Below are positions 9,317-16,533 of a DNA stretch of 64,000 nucleotides, piece by piece. The stretch spans positions 248,001 to 312,000 of the forward strand of contig NZ_AUHO01000007.1 of assembly GCF_000423225.1 (NCBI RefSeq), written 5' to 3'. The first letter of the stretch is position 1. Each line of letters opens with the position of its first letter. A program made the translations under genes and the position numbers. The notes beneath the pieces were generated by a model. That model was given only the letters and a program-made list of their open reading frames with translations. It did not search any database and was not told the DNA's origin. The DNA is from Kaistia adipata DSM 17808 (GTDB lineage: Bacteria > Pseudomonadota > Alphaproteobacteria > Rhizobiales > Kaistiaceae).

Positions 9317-9334
9317 CGCCGGTTTCTGCCGGCG
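9317..9334 (+). other. Small GC hairpin between sheath and tube genes
   Basis: Six-base arms CGCCGG and CCGGCG are separated by six bases in the 68-nt gap between FI and FII. There is no T tract, so it is not a convincing terminator. It could moderate or stabilise the mRNA to adjust the sheath-to-tube ratio. The tube gene has its own strong AAAGGAGG ribosome binding site just after it. Confidence 0.3.
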
Positions 9335-9372
9335 TCATCCTCATCCTTCCCCGCATCTGAAAGGAGGCCGCC

Positions 9373-9888
9373 ATGGCTTCGAACTCGGACATGCCGCGCT
9401 ACATCCTGCGCAACTGCACCATCTTCGCCGATCGCGTCTCCAAGATCGGCCAGGCCAGCGAGATCACCTTGCCGGTCCCGACCGTCAAGGTCGAGGAAAT
9501 GCGCAATGCCGGCATGATGATGCCGATCGACGTGAACATGGGCTACGAGAAGCCGGAGAGCTCCTTCAAGCTCGTCGGTTTCGACCCGCAGACCATCGTC
9601 CTGTTCGGCCTCGCCGTTGGGGTCGAGAAGGAATACATGGCGACCGGCGCGCTGGCGCACGAGGACGGCACGATCGTCAACGCCACTGCCTATATTCGCG
9701 GGATGCTGATCAAGAATGATCACGGCTCGTGGAAGCCGGGCGAGGTCGGCGAGAACGATCACGCGATCACGCTGCGCTACTACCGACTTGAGGTCGATGG
9801 CCGCGTCCTGATCGAGATGACACCGTTCGATGTTTCGATCGGCGGCGTCTCGCAGACGAGCGCCATCCGCGATGCGCTGTTGGCGTAA
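9373..9888 (+). CDS. FII: Major tail tube protein FII
   Basis: The 171-residue product has the length and motifs of the P2 FII tube family: RYILRNCTIFADR at the N-terminus, VKVEEMRNAGMMMPIDVNMGYEK, and the C-terminal DGRVLIEMTPFDVSIGG. Hexameric rings of this protein stack on the tape measure to form the inner tube. A strong AAAGGAGG lies nine bases before the ATG. It sits directly after the sheath gene as in P2. Confidence 0.92.
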   Translation: MASNSDMPRYILRNCTIFADRVSKIGQASEITLPVPTVKVEEMRNAGMMMPIDVNMGYEKPESSFKLVGFDPQTIVLFGLAVGVEKEYMATGALAHEDGTIVNATAYIRGMLIKNDHGSWKPGEVGENDHAITLRYYRLEVDGRVLIEMTPFDVSIGGVSQTSAIRDALLA

Positions 9889-9899
9889 GGGGCGGGATC

Positions 9900-10175
9900 A
9901 TGACCAACGCAATCGAAGTCAAGTTCTCTCGCACCTACAAGCTGGCGGGAAAGGATGCCGACAGCCTCAGCTTCCGCGAACCGAAGCTCGCGGATCTGAT
10001 CGCCATCGAGAATGTCGGCCGGGACGCGGGGCAGCATGGCGCCGCCGCCCTGCTGATGGCGCAGCTTTCCGGCGCGACCCAGCCGGAAATCGCCGAGCTG
10101 TCGCTGCCGGACTATGCGAAGTGCGACAAGGCGCTTCGCCCTTTCACAGTCATCGCCGAGGGTGGCGGCGACTGA
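9900..10175 (+). CDS. E: Tail assembly protein E
   Basis: The 91-residue protein occupies the gpE slot between tube and tape measure. It carries the family pattern of an N-terminal strand pair (VKFSRTYKLAGKDADSLSFREP) followed by a helical LADLIAIENVG and a C-terminal helix. Such proteins chaperone the tape measure during tail assembly. The slippery heptamer near its 3' end lets a fraction of ribosomes continue into E'. The unshifted product ends at 10175 with a Gly-Gly-Gly-Asp tail. Eleven bases separate its start from the tube stop. Confidence 0.85.
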   Translation: MTNAIEVKFSRTYKLAGKDADSLSFREPKLADLIAIENVGRDAGQHGAAALLMAQLSGATQPEIAELSLPDYAKCDKALRPFTVIAEGGGD

Positions 10176-10294
10176 CCGCCTGGCTCTGTCGGGAGCTCAA
10201 CACCCCTCTTTCCGAGATCACGGCCATGACGCCGACGGAGGCGATCCGCTGGCGTGACGAGGTCGCTGATCTGCTGACGCCGCGAAAGCCGTGA
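9900..10294 (+). CDS. E': E+E' tail assembly fusion made by -1 programmed frameshift
   Basis: Reading E in its frame through the TTC codon ending at 10145 and then slipping back one base gives a 131-residue fusion: 82 residues of E plus 49 of E'. The E' part (LNTPLSEITAMTPTEAIRWR) matches the short GpE' tail family, which has a helical P-x-E-x-x-x-M-x-x-x-E-x-x-x-W-R pattern. E' has no start codon or ribosome binding site of its own that fits, and its frame runs back under E without a stop. In P2 and lambda the equivalent extension is made by -1 frameshifting and recruits the tape measure. The stop lies one base before the T start. Confidence 0.8.
10139..10145 (+). other. -1 ribosomal frameshift slippery site CCCTTTC
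   Basis: The heptamer fits X-XXY-YYZ exactly in the E reading frame (C CCT TTC, Pro-Phe). A one-base backward slip leads directly into the open E' frame. Position and direction agree with the known E/E' shift of P2-like phages. A 28-base segment then reaches the zero-frame stop at 10175, leaving room for a stimulatory structure in the GC-rich GAGGGTGGCGGCG stretch. Confidence 0.75.
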
Positions 10295-10295
10295 C

Positions 10296-12590
10296 ATGAC
10301 GACACTCACCTCCAAGCTGATCGTTTCGCTCCAGGACATGGTGTCCGGTCCGGCCCGCGGCGTCGGCGCCGCGCTTGATCGCCTCAGTAATCGGGCGACC
10401 CGCATGAACGGCGCCCTCGTCGGGCGCACCAGTGCTTTCGGTGGCGGCATGCTGCGCGGCGCGCTGGCGATCGGCGCGGGCTATATCGGCGTCAGCAAGG
10501 CGGTGGGCGGGACGGTCGGGGCGGCGATCAAGTTCGAGGAAGCATTTGCCGATGTCCGCAAGGTCATCGACGGCACGCCAGCGCAGCTCTCGCAGATCCG
10601 CTCCGAGATCCTTGCGATGTCGAGGGTCCTGCCGAACTCGGCTGCCGGTATCGCATCGATCTACGCCGCGGCGGGGCAGTCCAACATTCCTATCAACGAG
10701 CTCGGCAAATTCTCCGAGATGGTCGCGAAGGTCGCTGTCGCCTGGGAGGTCAGCGAGGGCGAAACGTCGGAGGCCCTCGCCAAGATCAAGAACCAGCTCA
10801 ACATGAATGTCGACCAGGTCGGCCTCTATGCCGATGCGATCAACCAGCTCGGCAACAACACGGCCGCCTCCGCTCCCAATCTGGTCGACTTCTCGAAGCG
10901 GGTCGCCGCGCAGGGCGAGATGTTCGGATTCACCGCAACGCAGTCTCTGGCCTTTGGCGGCGCCATGATTGCTGCCGGCGGTGAAACCGAGGTTGCCGCG
11001 ACGTCGTTCCGCAACATGGGTATGGCGCTTGCGGACGCTGCCAACGCTCCGAAGCGGACGAGGGTCGCGTTCAAGGCTCTTGGCCTCGATGCGAGCAAGA
11101 TGGCGAAAGCGTTCAAGAGCGACGCCGTCGGCACGATGCTTGACGTGTTCGAGCGTATCAAAAAGTTGCCCGAGCACGAGCGGCTCTCCGCGGCGATTGG
11201 CGTCTTCGGCAAGGAGGCGCGGGCGCTCATGCCGTTGATCAACGATTCCCGCGAGCTGCGTCGCCAGCTCGCGCTCGTCGCCAACGAAGCCGACTATTCG
11301 GGGTCGGCCTTCCGGGAATATCTCGTCCGCGCGGAGACGACGGGCAACGCGCTCGCGATCATCGGCAACAAGTTCAAGGCCATCGGAATCGGGATTGGCG
11401 ACAGCTGGCTGCCGACAATCAAGGAGCTCGGCGCTGGCATCGGCGACGTGCTCGACACGCTGGAAAAGCGCGTCGGCGTGCTCGACCAGGTCAAGGTGGC
11501 GTTCCAGGGATTCATGGGTGGCATCGGCTATGGCGGCAGCGCCGGCCCGCGCGAACTGATGAACGATCTTGGCGATTTGCTTTTCGGCAAGGCGTTCGGC
11601 GGCAGCCTCCAGGAAGCCGATGATCGCGTTGTCGGCCTGGCTCGCCTGTCGAACCGGTTCCGCGGCATTGGCAAGGACCTGAAGTCGTTCGGGGAGAATG
11701 TGTCCGCCGGCAATGTCGGCGCCGCGTTCGCGAGCATCGGTAGCGCCATTGGCAAGCTGGGGGGCGAGTTGACGATGGGTGGGGCACTGGCGATCGGTGC
11801 GACGGGCGGTGCATTGCTCTGGCTTGCCAAGGGCGCGGCAGCGCTTGCGCTCTCGAAGACCGGGCAAATCTTCTTGATGGCGATGGCCGTCTCGACGCTG
11901 ATCAACGCAGTCCAGGAGGCAAGTAGCCTGGGCGAGTTCGTCGAGAATTTGAAGGAGTTGTCGGCTCTGGAGTGGGCTGGTGTGGCGGGCGGCCTCTTCA
12001 TGGCGGGCGGGCTGGTGCGGCGGCTCTGGAAGCGCCTGCCGGGCAGGGCGTCGGCAGGTGCTGGTGTTCCCGGTGCCGATGCGCCGGGTCCGGGCGAGAA
12101 GCCGCCCAAGGGAGGCGGATCTCCCAAGGGGCCCAATCGGTTCTGGGGCCCCTTGAGCCAATGGATGCTTTACCAGCTGGGCGAGTCCGCAATGAACTGG
12201 GGCTTCAACCAGCTGCCGCATCCGGAATATCCGGCGGGATATGACGTCGATGCCGAATTGAACAAGAGCACCTGGCAGCGCATCAAGGAGCTGATCGGCC
12301 GGCAGAGCGGCAGCGCCGAGCAGTCCTTCCTGTTCGGTCCCGAACCGGCGGGCGGCCCGCGCGATGTCAACCTCGTCGGTGTGCCGGAGATTTCGATCCC
12401 GGCTCCGGTGACGACGCAGCCGAGCGGGACGCAAGATGTCCGCGTGACCAACCCGCAACCGGCGCCGAACATCACCGTCAACGTGACAGCGGCGCCGGAT
12501 CCGCAGGCGACCGCGATGAGGGTGCTGTCGGAGCTGTCAACGAAGTTCGGAGCGCTCTCGCGGGGCGCCTATTCCGACGGAGCGAATTGA
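10296..12590 (+). CDS. T: Tail tape measure protein T
   Basis: The 764-residue protein has the architecture of phage tape measure proteins. The N-terminal TP901-type core includes GAAIKFEEAFADVRKVIDGT, AAAGQSNIPINELGKFSEMV and SFRNMGMALADAANAP. A hydrophobic stretch at about residues 490-540 (GGALAIGATGGALLWLAKG and following) can span a membrane during DNA injection. The C-terminus is Pro/Gly-rich and disordered. Length sets tail length; P2 T is 815 residues, so the tail should be of P2-like length. It starts one base after the E' stop and its own stop overlaps the U start by one base. Confidence 0.9.
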   Translation: MTTLTSKLIVSLQDMVSGPARGVGAALDRLSNRATRMNGALVGRTSAFGGGMLRGALAIGAGYIGVSKAVGGTVGAAIKFEEAFADVRKVIDGTPAQLSQIRSEILAMSRVLPNSAAGIASIYAAAGQSNIPINELGKFSEMVAKVAVAWEVSEGETSEALAKIKNQLNMNVDQVGLYADAINQLGNNTAASAPNLVDFSKRVAAQGEMFGFTATQSLAFGGAMIAAGGETEVAATSFRNMGMALADAANAPKRTRVAFKALGLDASKMAKAFKSDAVGTMLDVFERIKKLPEHERLSAAIGVFGKEARALMPLINDSRELRRQLALVANEADYSGSAFREYLVRAETTGNALAIIGNKFKAIGIGIGDSWLPTIKELGAGIGDVLDTLEKRVGVLDQVKVAFQGFMGGIGYGGSAGPRELMNDLGDLLFGKAFGGSLQEADDRVVGLARLSNRFRGIGKDLKSFGENVSAGNVGAAFASIGSAIGKLGGELTMGGALAIGATGGALLWLAKGAAALALSKTGQIFLMAMAVSTLINAVQEASSLGEFVENLKELSALEWAGVAGGLFMAGGLVRRLWKRLPGRASAGAGVPGADAPGPGEKPPKGGGSPKGPNRFWGPLSQWMLYQLGESAMNWGFNQLPHPEYPAGYDVDAELNKSTWQRIKELIGRQSGSAEQSFLFGPEPAGGPRDVNLVGVPEISIPAPVTTQPSGTQDVRVTNPQPAPNITVNVTAAPDPQATAMRVLSELSTKFGALSRGAYSDGAN

Positions 12591-13015
12591 TGGCGATCCC
12601 GATGGCGCTCGGGCCATTCATGTTCCACAGCCTGCGGTTCGGATACAACGGCATCCGCCGCGATCTGTCGACACGCTGGGCCGAGATCCCCACGGTCGGC
12701 GGGCTCAATCGCCTGCAATGGACCGGCGGCGACGACGATGCCATTCAGATCGAAGGCGTGATCTTCCCGCATGAGTTCGGCGGGCTCGCCACGCTGGAAG
12801 GGGTTCGCGGCGCGGCGGCGGCCGGCGCCGTCCTGCCGCTCGTCACGCTCGCCGGCAATGTCTACGGCATGCATGTGATCGAGGGCGTGAACGAGGACCA
12901 GTTCTTCCACGATGCCCTCGGCCGGCCGCGGCGAGATGTATTCCGGCTGCGGCTCCGACGCTATACCGGCGGCGGCTTCTCGCCGCTCTCCATCCTCGCG
13001 ACTTTGTTCGGGTGA
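12590..13015 (+). CDS. U: Tail completion protein U
   Basis: The 141-residue product is of the GpU family. Visible motifs are MALGPFMFHSLRFGYN at the N-terminus, DRxxR-like STRWAEIP, LQWTGGDDDAIQIEGVIFP and the C-terminal FRLRLRRYTGG. In P2, U is an essential tail component encoded between T and X. The ATG overlapping the T stop is the likely start; a TTG three bases upstream is less likely. The neighbouring X gene starts five bases after the stop. Confidence 0.88.
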   Translation: MAIPMALGPFMFHSLRFGYNGIRRDLSTRWAEIPTVGGLNRLQWTGGDDDAIQIEGVIFPHEFGGLATLEGVRGAAAAGAVLPLVTLAGNVYGMHVIEGVNEDQFFHDALGRPRRDVFRLRLRRYTGGGFSPLSILATLFG

Positions 13016-13019
13016 TCCG

Positions 13020-13229
13020 ATGGCCATCTACATCACCCGCCAGGGCGACATGATCGACGCCATCTGCACCCGCGCCTATGGCGATGAGAGTGGCTATGTC
13101 GAGATCGTGCTCGACGCCAATCCAGGCCTCGCGGCCCTCGGCGTGCCGCTGCCGATCGGCACGGTCATCGATCTGCCCGAGATCGCCAACGCGAAGGATG
13201 TTGTGGCCGTCGTCAGCCTCTGGGACTAG
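13020..13229 (+). CDS. X: Tail protein X
   Basis: This 69-residue GpX/LysM-like protein matches P2 X in size (67 aa) and motifs: YITRQGDMIDAICTRAYGDE, LDANPGLAALGVPLPIGTVIDLPE. The fold is a small LysM-type module that connects tail components during completion. The ATG at 13020 is preceded by the U stop. The longer upstream frame is only an overlap with U. A 55-bp gap separates it from D. Confidence 0.9.
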   Translation: MAIYITRQGDMIDAICTRAYGDESGYVEIVLDANPGLAALGVPLPIGTVIDLPEIANAKDVVAVVSLWD

Positions 13230-13284
13230 CTGAGAAACCCTAGCTTTCTGAAGGCCCAGCACAGGCTGGTAAAGTGGTAGAGAC

Positions 13285-14414
13285 ATGAAAACACCCGTCG
13301 CCGAAATAGAAGTCAATGGCCGGGCCGTCGCCTCGATCTTCAACGAGCGGTTGATCTGCGTCACCATCACGGACAAGGAGGGGGTGACGTCCGACACGAT
13401 TTCCTGCGAACTGAGCGACGGCAATCCATTTGCCGCGATCCCGCGGAAGGGGGACACCATCACCGCCTCGCTCGGTTATCTCGAGACCGGTCTCGCCTTC
13501 TTCGGCAGCTATACGGCCGATGATCCGGAGGTGCGGTGCCTGCCCTATGGCATGACCGTGAACGGCAAGGGGGCAAACGTCCGCGACCAGGCCAAGCAGC
13601 ACCGCTCCCGCCATTGGGACAAGAAGACGGTCAAGGACATCATCTCCGAGATCGCCTCGGAAAACGGCCTTTCGGCCATCGTCGACGACGAGATCGGCGC
13701 GCATGAATATGACTGGTTCGGCCAGCAGGATGAAAGCGACCTGCATGTCGTCGAACGCTTGGCGCGCCGCCACGGCGCACTCTTCTCGATCAAGGACGGC
13801 AAGCTGATCTTCGCGGCCAAGGGCAGCGGCAAATCGGCAAGCGGCAAGGGGCTGACCGCAGTCGTCGCGTCTCCCGCCAATATCGTCGAGGGAACCTGCC
13901 GCACGAATTTCGCGCACCGGAATCGGTTCGGGAAGGTGAAGGCGCGCCACCACGACCGCGACGAGGCCGAGCTGATCGAGGTCGAGGCGGAGAGCGACGA
14001 GGGGGGGCGGCGGACTACACGCTGGCCGAGCCCTTCGCCGACGAAGAGGAGGCGAGAAGGGCGGCGGCAGCCACGGCTCGGGATCTCAAATCCGAGACCA
14101 TCCGGACCTCCGTCACGCTGTTCGGCGACCCGTCCATTCGAGCCGGCGCGCCGTTCCGATACTCAGGTGTCCGGCCCGAGCTCGACGCGATCGAGTTCAT
14201 CATCGAGTCGGCGACGCATGTGATTTCCAAGGCAGGCTACACGGCGCAGGTGGAGGCGAAGCTGAAGCCGGAAGCGGAGGAAGTCGGCGGCAAGGGGCAG
14301 GGGACGGGCTCCGGATCCGACAAGCCCGCCGCGCCGGCCGGCAATGCGTCACCCACGCCGACGATCCCGGATCCCGTCGCGCCGTCCGGACAGGGCGGCA
14401 TCGGCAGCCGGTAG
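13285..14414 (+). pseudogene. D: Late control/baseplate hub protein D, frameshifted at a G7 run
   Basis: Two frames together encode one gpD-family protein of about 376 residues (P2 D is 387). Frame one runs from ATG 13285 and encodes the N-terminal hub domain (KTVKDIISEIASENGLS, YDWFGQQDESDLHVVERLARRHG). At 14001-14007 a run of seven G breaks the frame. The downstream frame then continues with ADYTLAEPFADEEEAR, GAPFRYSGVRPELDAIEF and a Pro/Gly tail ending at 14414. One extra G would restore the frame. If left uncorrected, the first frame ends at 14223 in an arginine-rich nonsense tail. The cause may be a homopolymer sequencing error, a true inactivating deletion, or a -1 slip on G GGG GGG. 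Confidence 0.82.
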
Positions 14415-14453
14415 GTCGACCTCGATCCTGAAGTAATCATGGCGCCCGAATAG

Positions 14454-14484
14454 AAAACCCGCCGGGCGGGGCAGCTCCGGCGGG
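14454..14484 (-). terminator. Rho-independent terminator of the small RiPP-like gene
   Basis: On the minus strand, arms CCCGCCGG and CCGGCGGG (8 bp, 11-nt loop) are followed by TTTTC, ten bases after the stop codon of the 31-residue gene. It also sits between two convergent transcription units and so insulates the phage D gene from the cargo genes. Confidence 0.75.
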
Positions 14485-14493
14485 CCTGTCAGA

Positions 14494-14589
14494 TTAGTCG
14501 CAGTTGTTGCTGCACAGCGGCACTTCTGCCGCGATCCGCTGCAGCAGCGCGCTCTTGTCGAGTATCGGCTTGGCATAGGTCTTCTTCAT
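14494..14589 (-). CDS. 31-aa RiPP-precursor-like peptide (lasso-type leader motif)
   Basis: This very short gene was found by reading the minus strand between D and the lysis genes. It has a textbook ribosome binding site, AAGGAGG, seven bases before the ATG, and an intrinsic terminator right after the stop. The peptide opens with MKKTYAKPILDKSALLQ, which fits the Y-x-x-P-x-L leader motif recognised by lasso-peptide RRE proteins and seen in many alphaproteobacterial 'putative RiPP precursor' proteins. It ends with VPLCSNNCD, a short two-cysteine core-like tail. No cyclase, protease or RRE gene is nearby, so maturation, if any, would need enzymes encoded elsewhere. The coding assignment is well supported; the RiPP role is an inference. 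Confidence 0.68.
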   Translation of the reverse strand: MKKTYAKPILDKSALLQRIAAEVPLCSNNCD

Positions 14590-14766
14590 TCTCAGCCCTC
14601 CTTGCTTCGTTGCTCGTACAGCCTGCCGTCCTCGGCGGTCTGTGTCGATGACGTGACGGCAACAGTCTTTCGAAAGATGAACGATCCCAAGTGGGTCGCG
14701 CAGGCGCGCGGCTACCTGCGAAGGTCTTGGGCTGCAGGGTCGGGCTCGGTGCAGTCCAGGTAGTCT

Positions 14767-14787
14767 AGGGGCGCTTGAGGCGCCCCT
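14767..14787 (-). terminator. Hairpin after the 190-aa cargo gene
   Basis: Eight-base perfect arms AGGGGCGC and GCGCCCCT with a five-base loop lie five bases beyond the stop of the 190-residue gene. No clear T tract follows on the minus strand, so termination would be partial, allowing some read-through into the small peptide gene downstream. Confidence 0.5.
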
Positions 14788-14791
14788 ATAA

Positions 14792-15364
14792 TTACTCGAT
14801 GCCTGCCTGGGTCAGCAATTCCATTGAGTCGTAATAGGCCCCTAATACTTGCAGCGCCTCGTCGATCGCCTGTCGGTTCGTGAAGCTTCCGCCATACAAG
14901 TTTGCGACCCGGGCGGGAACATTACCGAGGGATGCGACGTCGGCACTCAACTGCTCGGCCAGCTGAGGCGCGTGTTGCGCCAGCATTGTGGCCCAGCTGT
15001 GGGCGCCGCTCGTTTTGAGGCAGAGCCCTGACAGAATGCTATTGAATTCGCGAAGATCCTGCCCACCAAGCACAATGGAGCAGCTGCCCACTCTGAATGG
15101 GCGTTCCAGTGGACGCAGCGCGTCAGTTTCCAGCAAGCGGAGGGCTCGGTCCGCATGATGGATTAGGTCGAGCGTTGTCGTCACGAGCGGCTTCAGGCTG
15201 GTGCTGTTCTTGCTGAAGAAGCCGGCGGTCCCGGCGAGAGGACTAGACAGCTGTGCTACAGCAACTGCCCCCTGCAAGACCTGCGAGATGATGAGCCAAG
15301 GATCTACCTTCGCTCCTGAACGAATTCCGACGGTCGGGCCGGGGAGAGCGGTCTGCACGTTCAT
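14792..15364 (-). CDS. Hypothetical prophage cargo protein, 190 aa
   Basis: The frame is open upstream to 15532, but the protein-like part starts at ATG 15364 (MNVQTALPGPTV), giving 190 residues. It has a moderately hydrophobic helix near residues 25-50 (PWLIISQVLQGAVAVAQL), a helical middle, two cysteines in VGSCSIVLGG and SGLCLK, and an acidic C-terminus. I recognise no family. It is encoded against the late operon, has lower coding GC than its neighbours and lies immediately upstream of the RiPP-like gene on the same strand. This is the position typical of phage morons (cargo genes). A role in superinfection exclusion or immunity is possible but unproven. Confidence 0.55.
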   Translation of the reverse strand: MNVQTALPGPTVGIRSGAKVDPWLIISQVLQGAVAVAQLSSPLAGTAGFFSKNSTSLKPLVTTTLDLIHHADRALRLLETDALRPLERPFRVGSCSIVLGGQDLREFNSILSGLCLKTSGAHSWATMLAQHAPQLAEQLSADVASLGNVPARVANLYGGSFTNRQAIDEALQVLGAYYDSMELLTQAGIE

Positions 15365-15532
15365 CGCGACATCCCAATAGATCGTTGTTGTTGCCTTTCT
15401 GTCCGGCGGACCCCGGACGCTCGCGATATGGTCACTGTTTCCTGGAGCTTCAATTGCGCGTTCTCCAACTCGCCGAGATCGAGGCAATGGCGGCGCGCAC
15501 CGTGGTCGCCCGTGACTTCGTCCAGGTGGCAA

Positions 15533-15821
15533 TGAAGCACCGGAGCGCAGGTCTTGGTCGGATGCCGGCCTTCGTCAGTCGCCGTCTGTAGCGTTTCGTC
15601 CGATGGGGGGGCGCAGCCAGGAGGGTCGACTCTGACCAGTGCTAGAGAGACTTCCTGCGGAAGGCTGCCGCACGAAAAAATGCCCGCCTCGAAGGCGGGC
15701 AAGTCTGTCGATACGCATCACCGTAGTGCAGCCGGGCCGGAGGACGCCAGCCGCCCTACGCGCCCTTAACGCCGCCGACTGGCGAGCGTTCCCACCTCCT
15801 CACATCTCCCGGAGATAAGAC
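15533..15821. other. Gene-poor gap between cargo genes and the lysis cassette
   Basis: The 289 bases hold only weak open frames in inconsistent strands. The recognisable content is a minus-strand terminator at 15675-15701 and the holin ribosome binding site (CCGGAGATAAGAC before ATG 15822). A promoter for the 190-aa gene should also lie here or just right of 15364, but I cannot pick out a convincing one. Confidence 0.5.
15675..15701 (-). terminator. Strong intrinsic terminator on the minus strand without an obvious upstream gene
   Basis: Arms TGCCCGCCT and AGGCGGGCA (9 bp, 3-nt loop) are followed on the minus strand by six T. The polarity is clear because there is no T tract on the plus side. 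No convincing minus-strand gene lies between here and the lysis cassette. It may end a small RNA or antisense transcript, or block transcription into the cargo genes. Confidence 0.65.
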
Positions 15822-16034
15822 ATGCTCGTCAACAACTGGCGCGCGGTGCTTTGCCGTGCGTGGTCCATCCGTCTGCTTCTACTCGCCGGCGTGCTGTCTG
15901 GCGTCGAGGTGGCGCTTCCCCTGATCGGGATCGAAGTCATCCCGCCTCGTCTGTTCGCGGTCTTGTCCGGCATCGTCGCCGCGGCCGCCTTTGTTGCTCG
16001 TCTCCTCGCACAGAAAGGGATCACAGATGCGTAG
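15822..16034 (+). CDS. Holin-like membrane protein (DUF7940-like)
   Basis: The 70-residue protein has an N-terminal amphipathic segment (NNWRAVLCRAWSIR) and two hydrophobic helices: LLLLAGVLSGVEVALPLIGI and FAVLSGIVAAAAFVARLLAQ. Size, topology and position directly before the endolysin indicate a class II-type holin or a DUF7940-family lysis protein. It would let the endolysin act on the cell wall at the end of the lytic cycle. The ATG follows CCGGAG. The 3' end overlaps the endolysin start by eight bases. Confidence 0.75.
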   Translation: MLVNNWRAVLCRAWSIRLLLLAGVLSGVEVALPLIGIEVIPPRLFAVLSGIVAAAAFVARLLAQKGITDA

Positions 16035-16533
16035 CAAGCGCGCGCAGGCGGCGCTGGCCTCCGGGCTCGGCGTCGTGGCACTGACGGCCGCCTATCTCAC
16101 CGTGCCGTGGGAGGGCGTCGAGAACGCAGCCTACTGGGATGCCATCGGCAAGGCCTGGACGGTCTGCGCCGGAGAGACGAAGGGCGTGAAGCCGGGCGAC
16201 AGCTACACCGACAAGCAGTGCATCGACATGCTGCACCGGCGCATGGAGCGGGACTATCGCCAACCGCTGCAGCGATGCATTCGCGGCTTCGACGCGGCGC
16301 CGCTGAGCGTACAGGCCTCCTTCCTCGACCTCTCCTGGAATGTCGGCGTCAGCGCCGTCTGCCGGTCGACAGCAGCCCGGCGCGCGATGGCGAAAGACTG
16401 GCCGGGCGCCTGCGAGGCGATGACCTGGTTCAACCGGGCCAGCGGCCGTGTCGTGCGTGGTCTCGATCTTCGTCGCAAGGAAGGCGACGCGCATCGGATC
16501 GGCGATCGCGAACTCTGCCTGGCGGGGCTGTGA
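16027..16533 (+). CDS. SAR-type endolysin, GH24 lysozyme
   Basis: This 168-residue glycoside hydrolase family 24 lysozyme cleaves peptidoglycan. The N-terminal hydrophobic stretch (residues 8-26, ALASGLGVVALTAAYLTV) is rich in Ala/Gly with few bulky residues, like the signal-anchor-release helix of the P21 endolysin. The catalytic triad is visible as E29 (WEGVENAAY), D38 (YWDAIG) and T45 (WTVC). Six cysteines could form disulfides. It starts inside the end of the holin gene and stops overlapping the next ATG, so the lysis cassette is tightly coupled. Confidence 0.9.
   Translation: MRSKRAQAALASGLGVVALTAAYLTVPWEGVENAAYWDAIGKAWTVCAGETKGVKPGDSYTDKQCIDMLHRRMERDYRQPLQRCIRGFDAAPLSVQASFLDLSWNVGVSAVCRSTAARRAMAKDWPGACEAMTWFNRASGRVVRGLDLRRKEGDAHRIGDRELCLAGL

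Noticed and set aside
14787-14792. TATAAT hexamer on the plus strand
   Set aside because: It falls inside and just after a terminator-like hairpin with no -35 element and no plus-strand gene following; chance match.
15361-15702. 113-codon minus-strand open frame upstream of the 190-aa gene
   Set aside because: It begins inside the terminator hairpin, lacks a ribosome binding site and shows no protein-like pattern.
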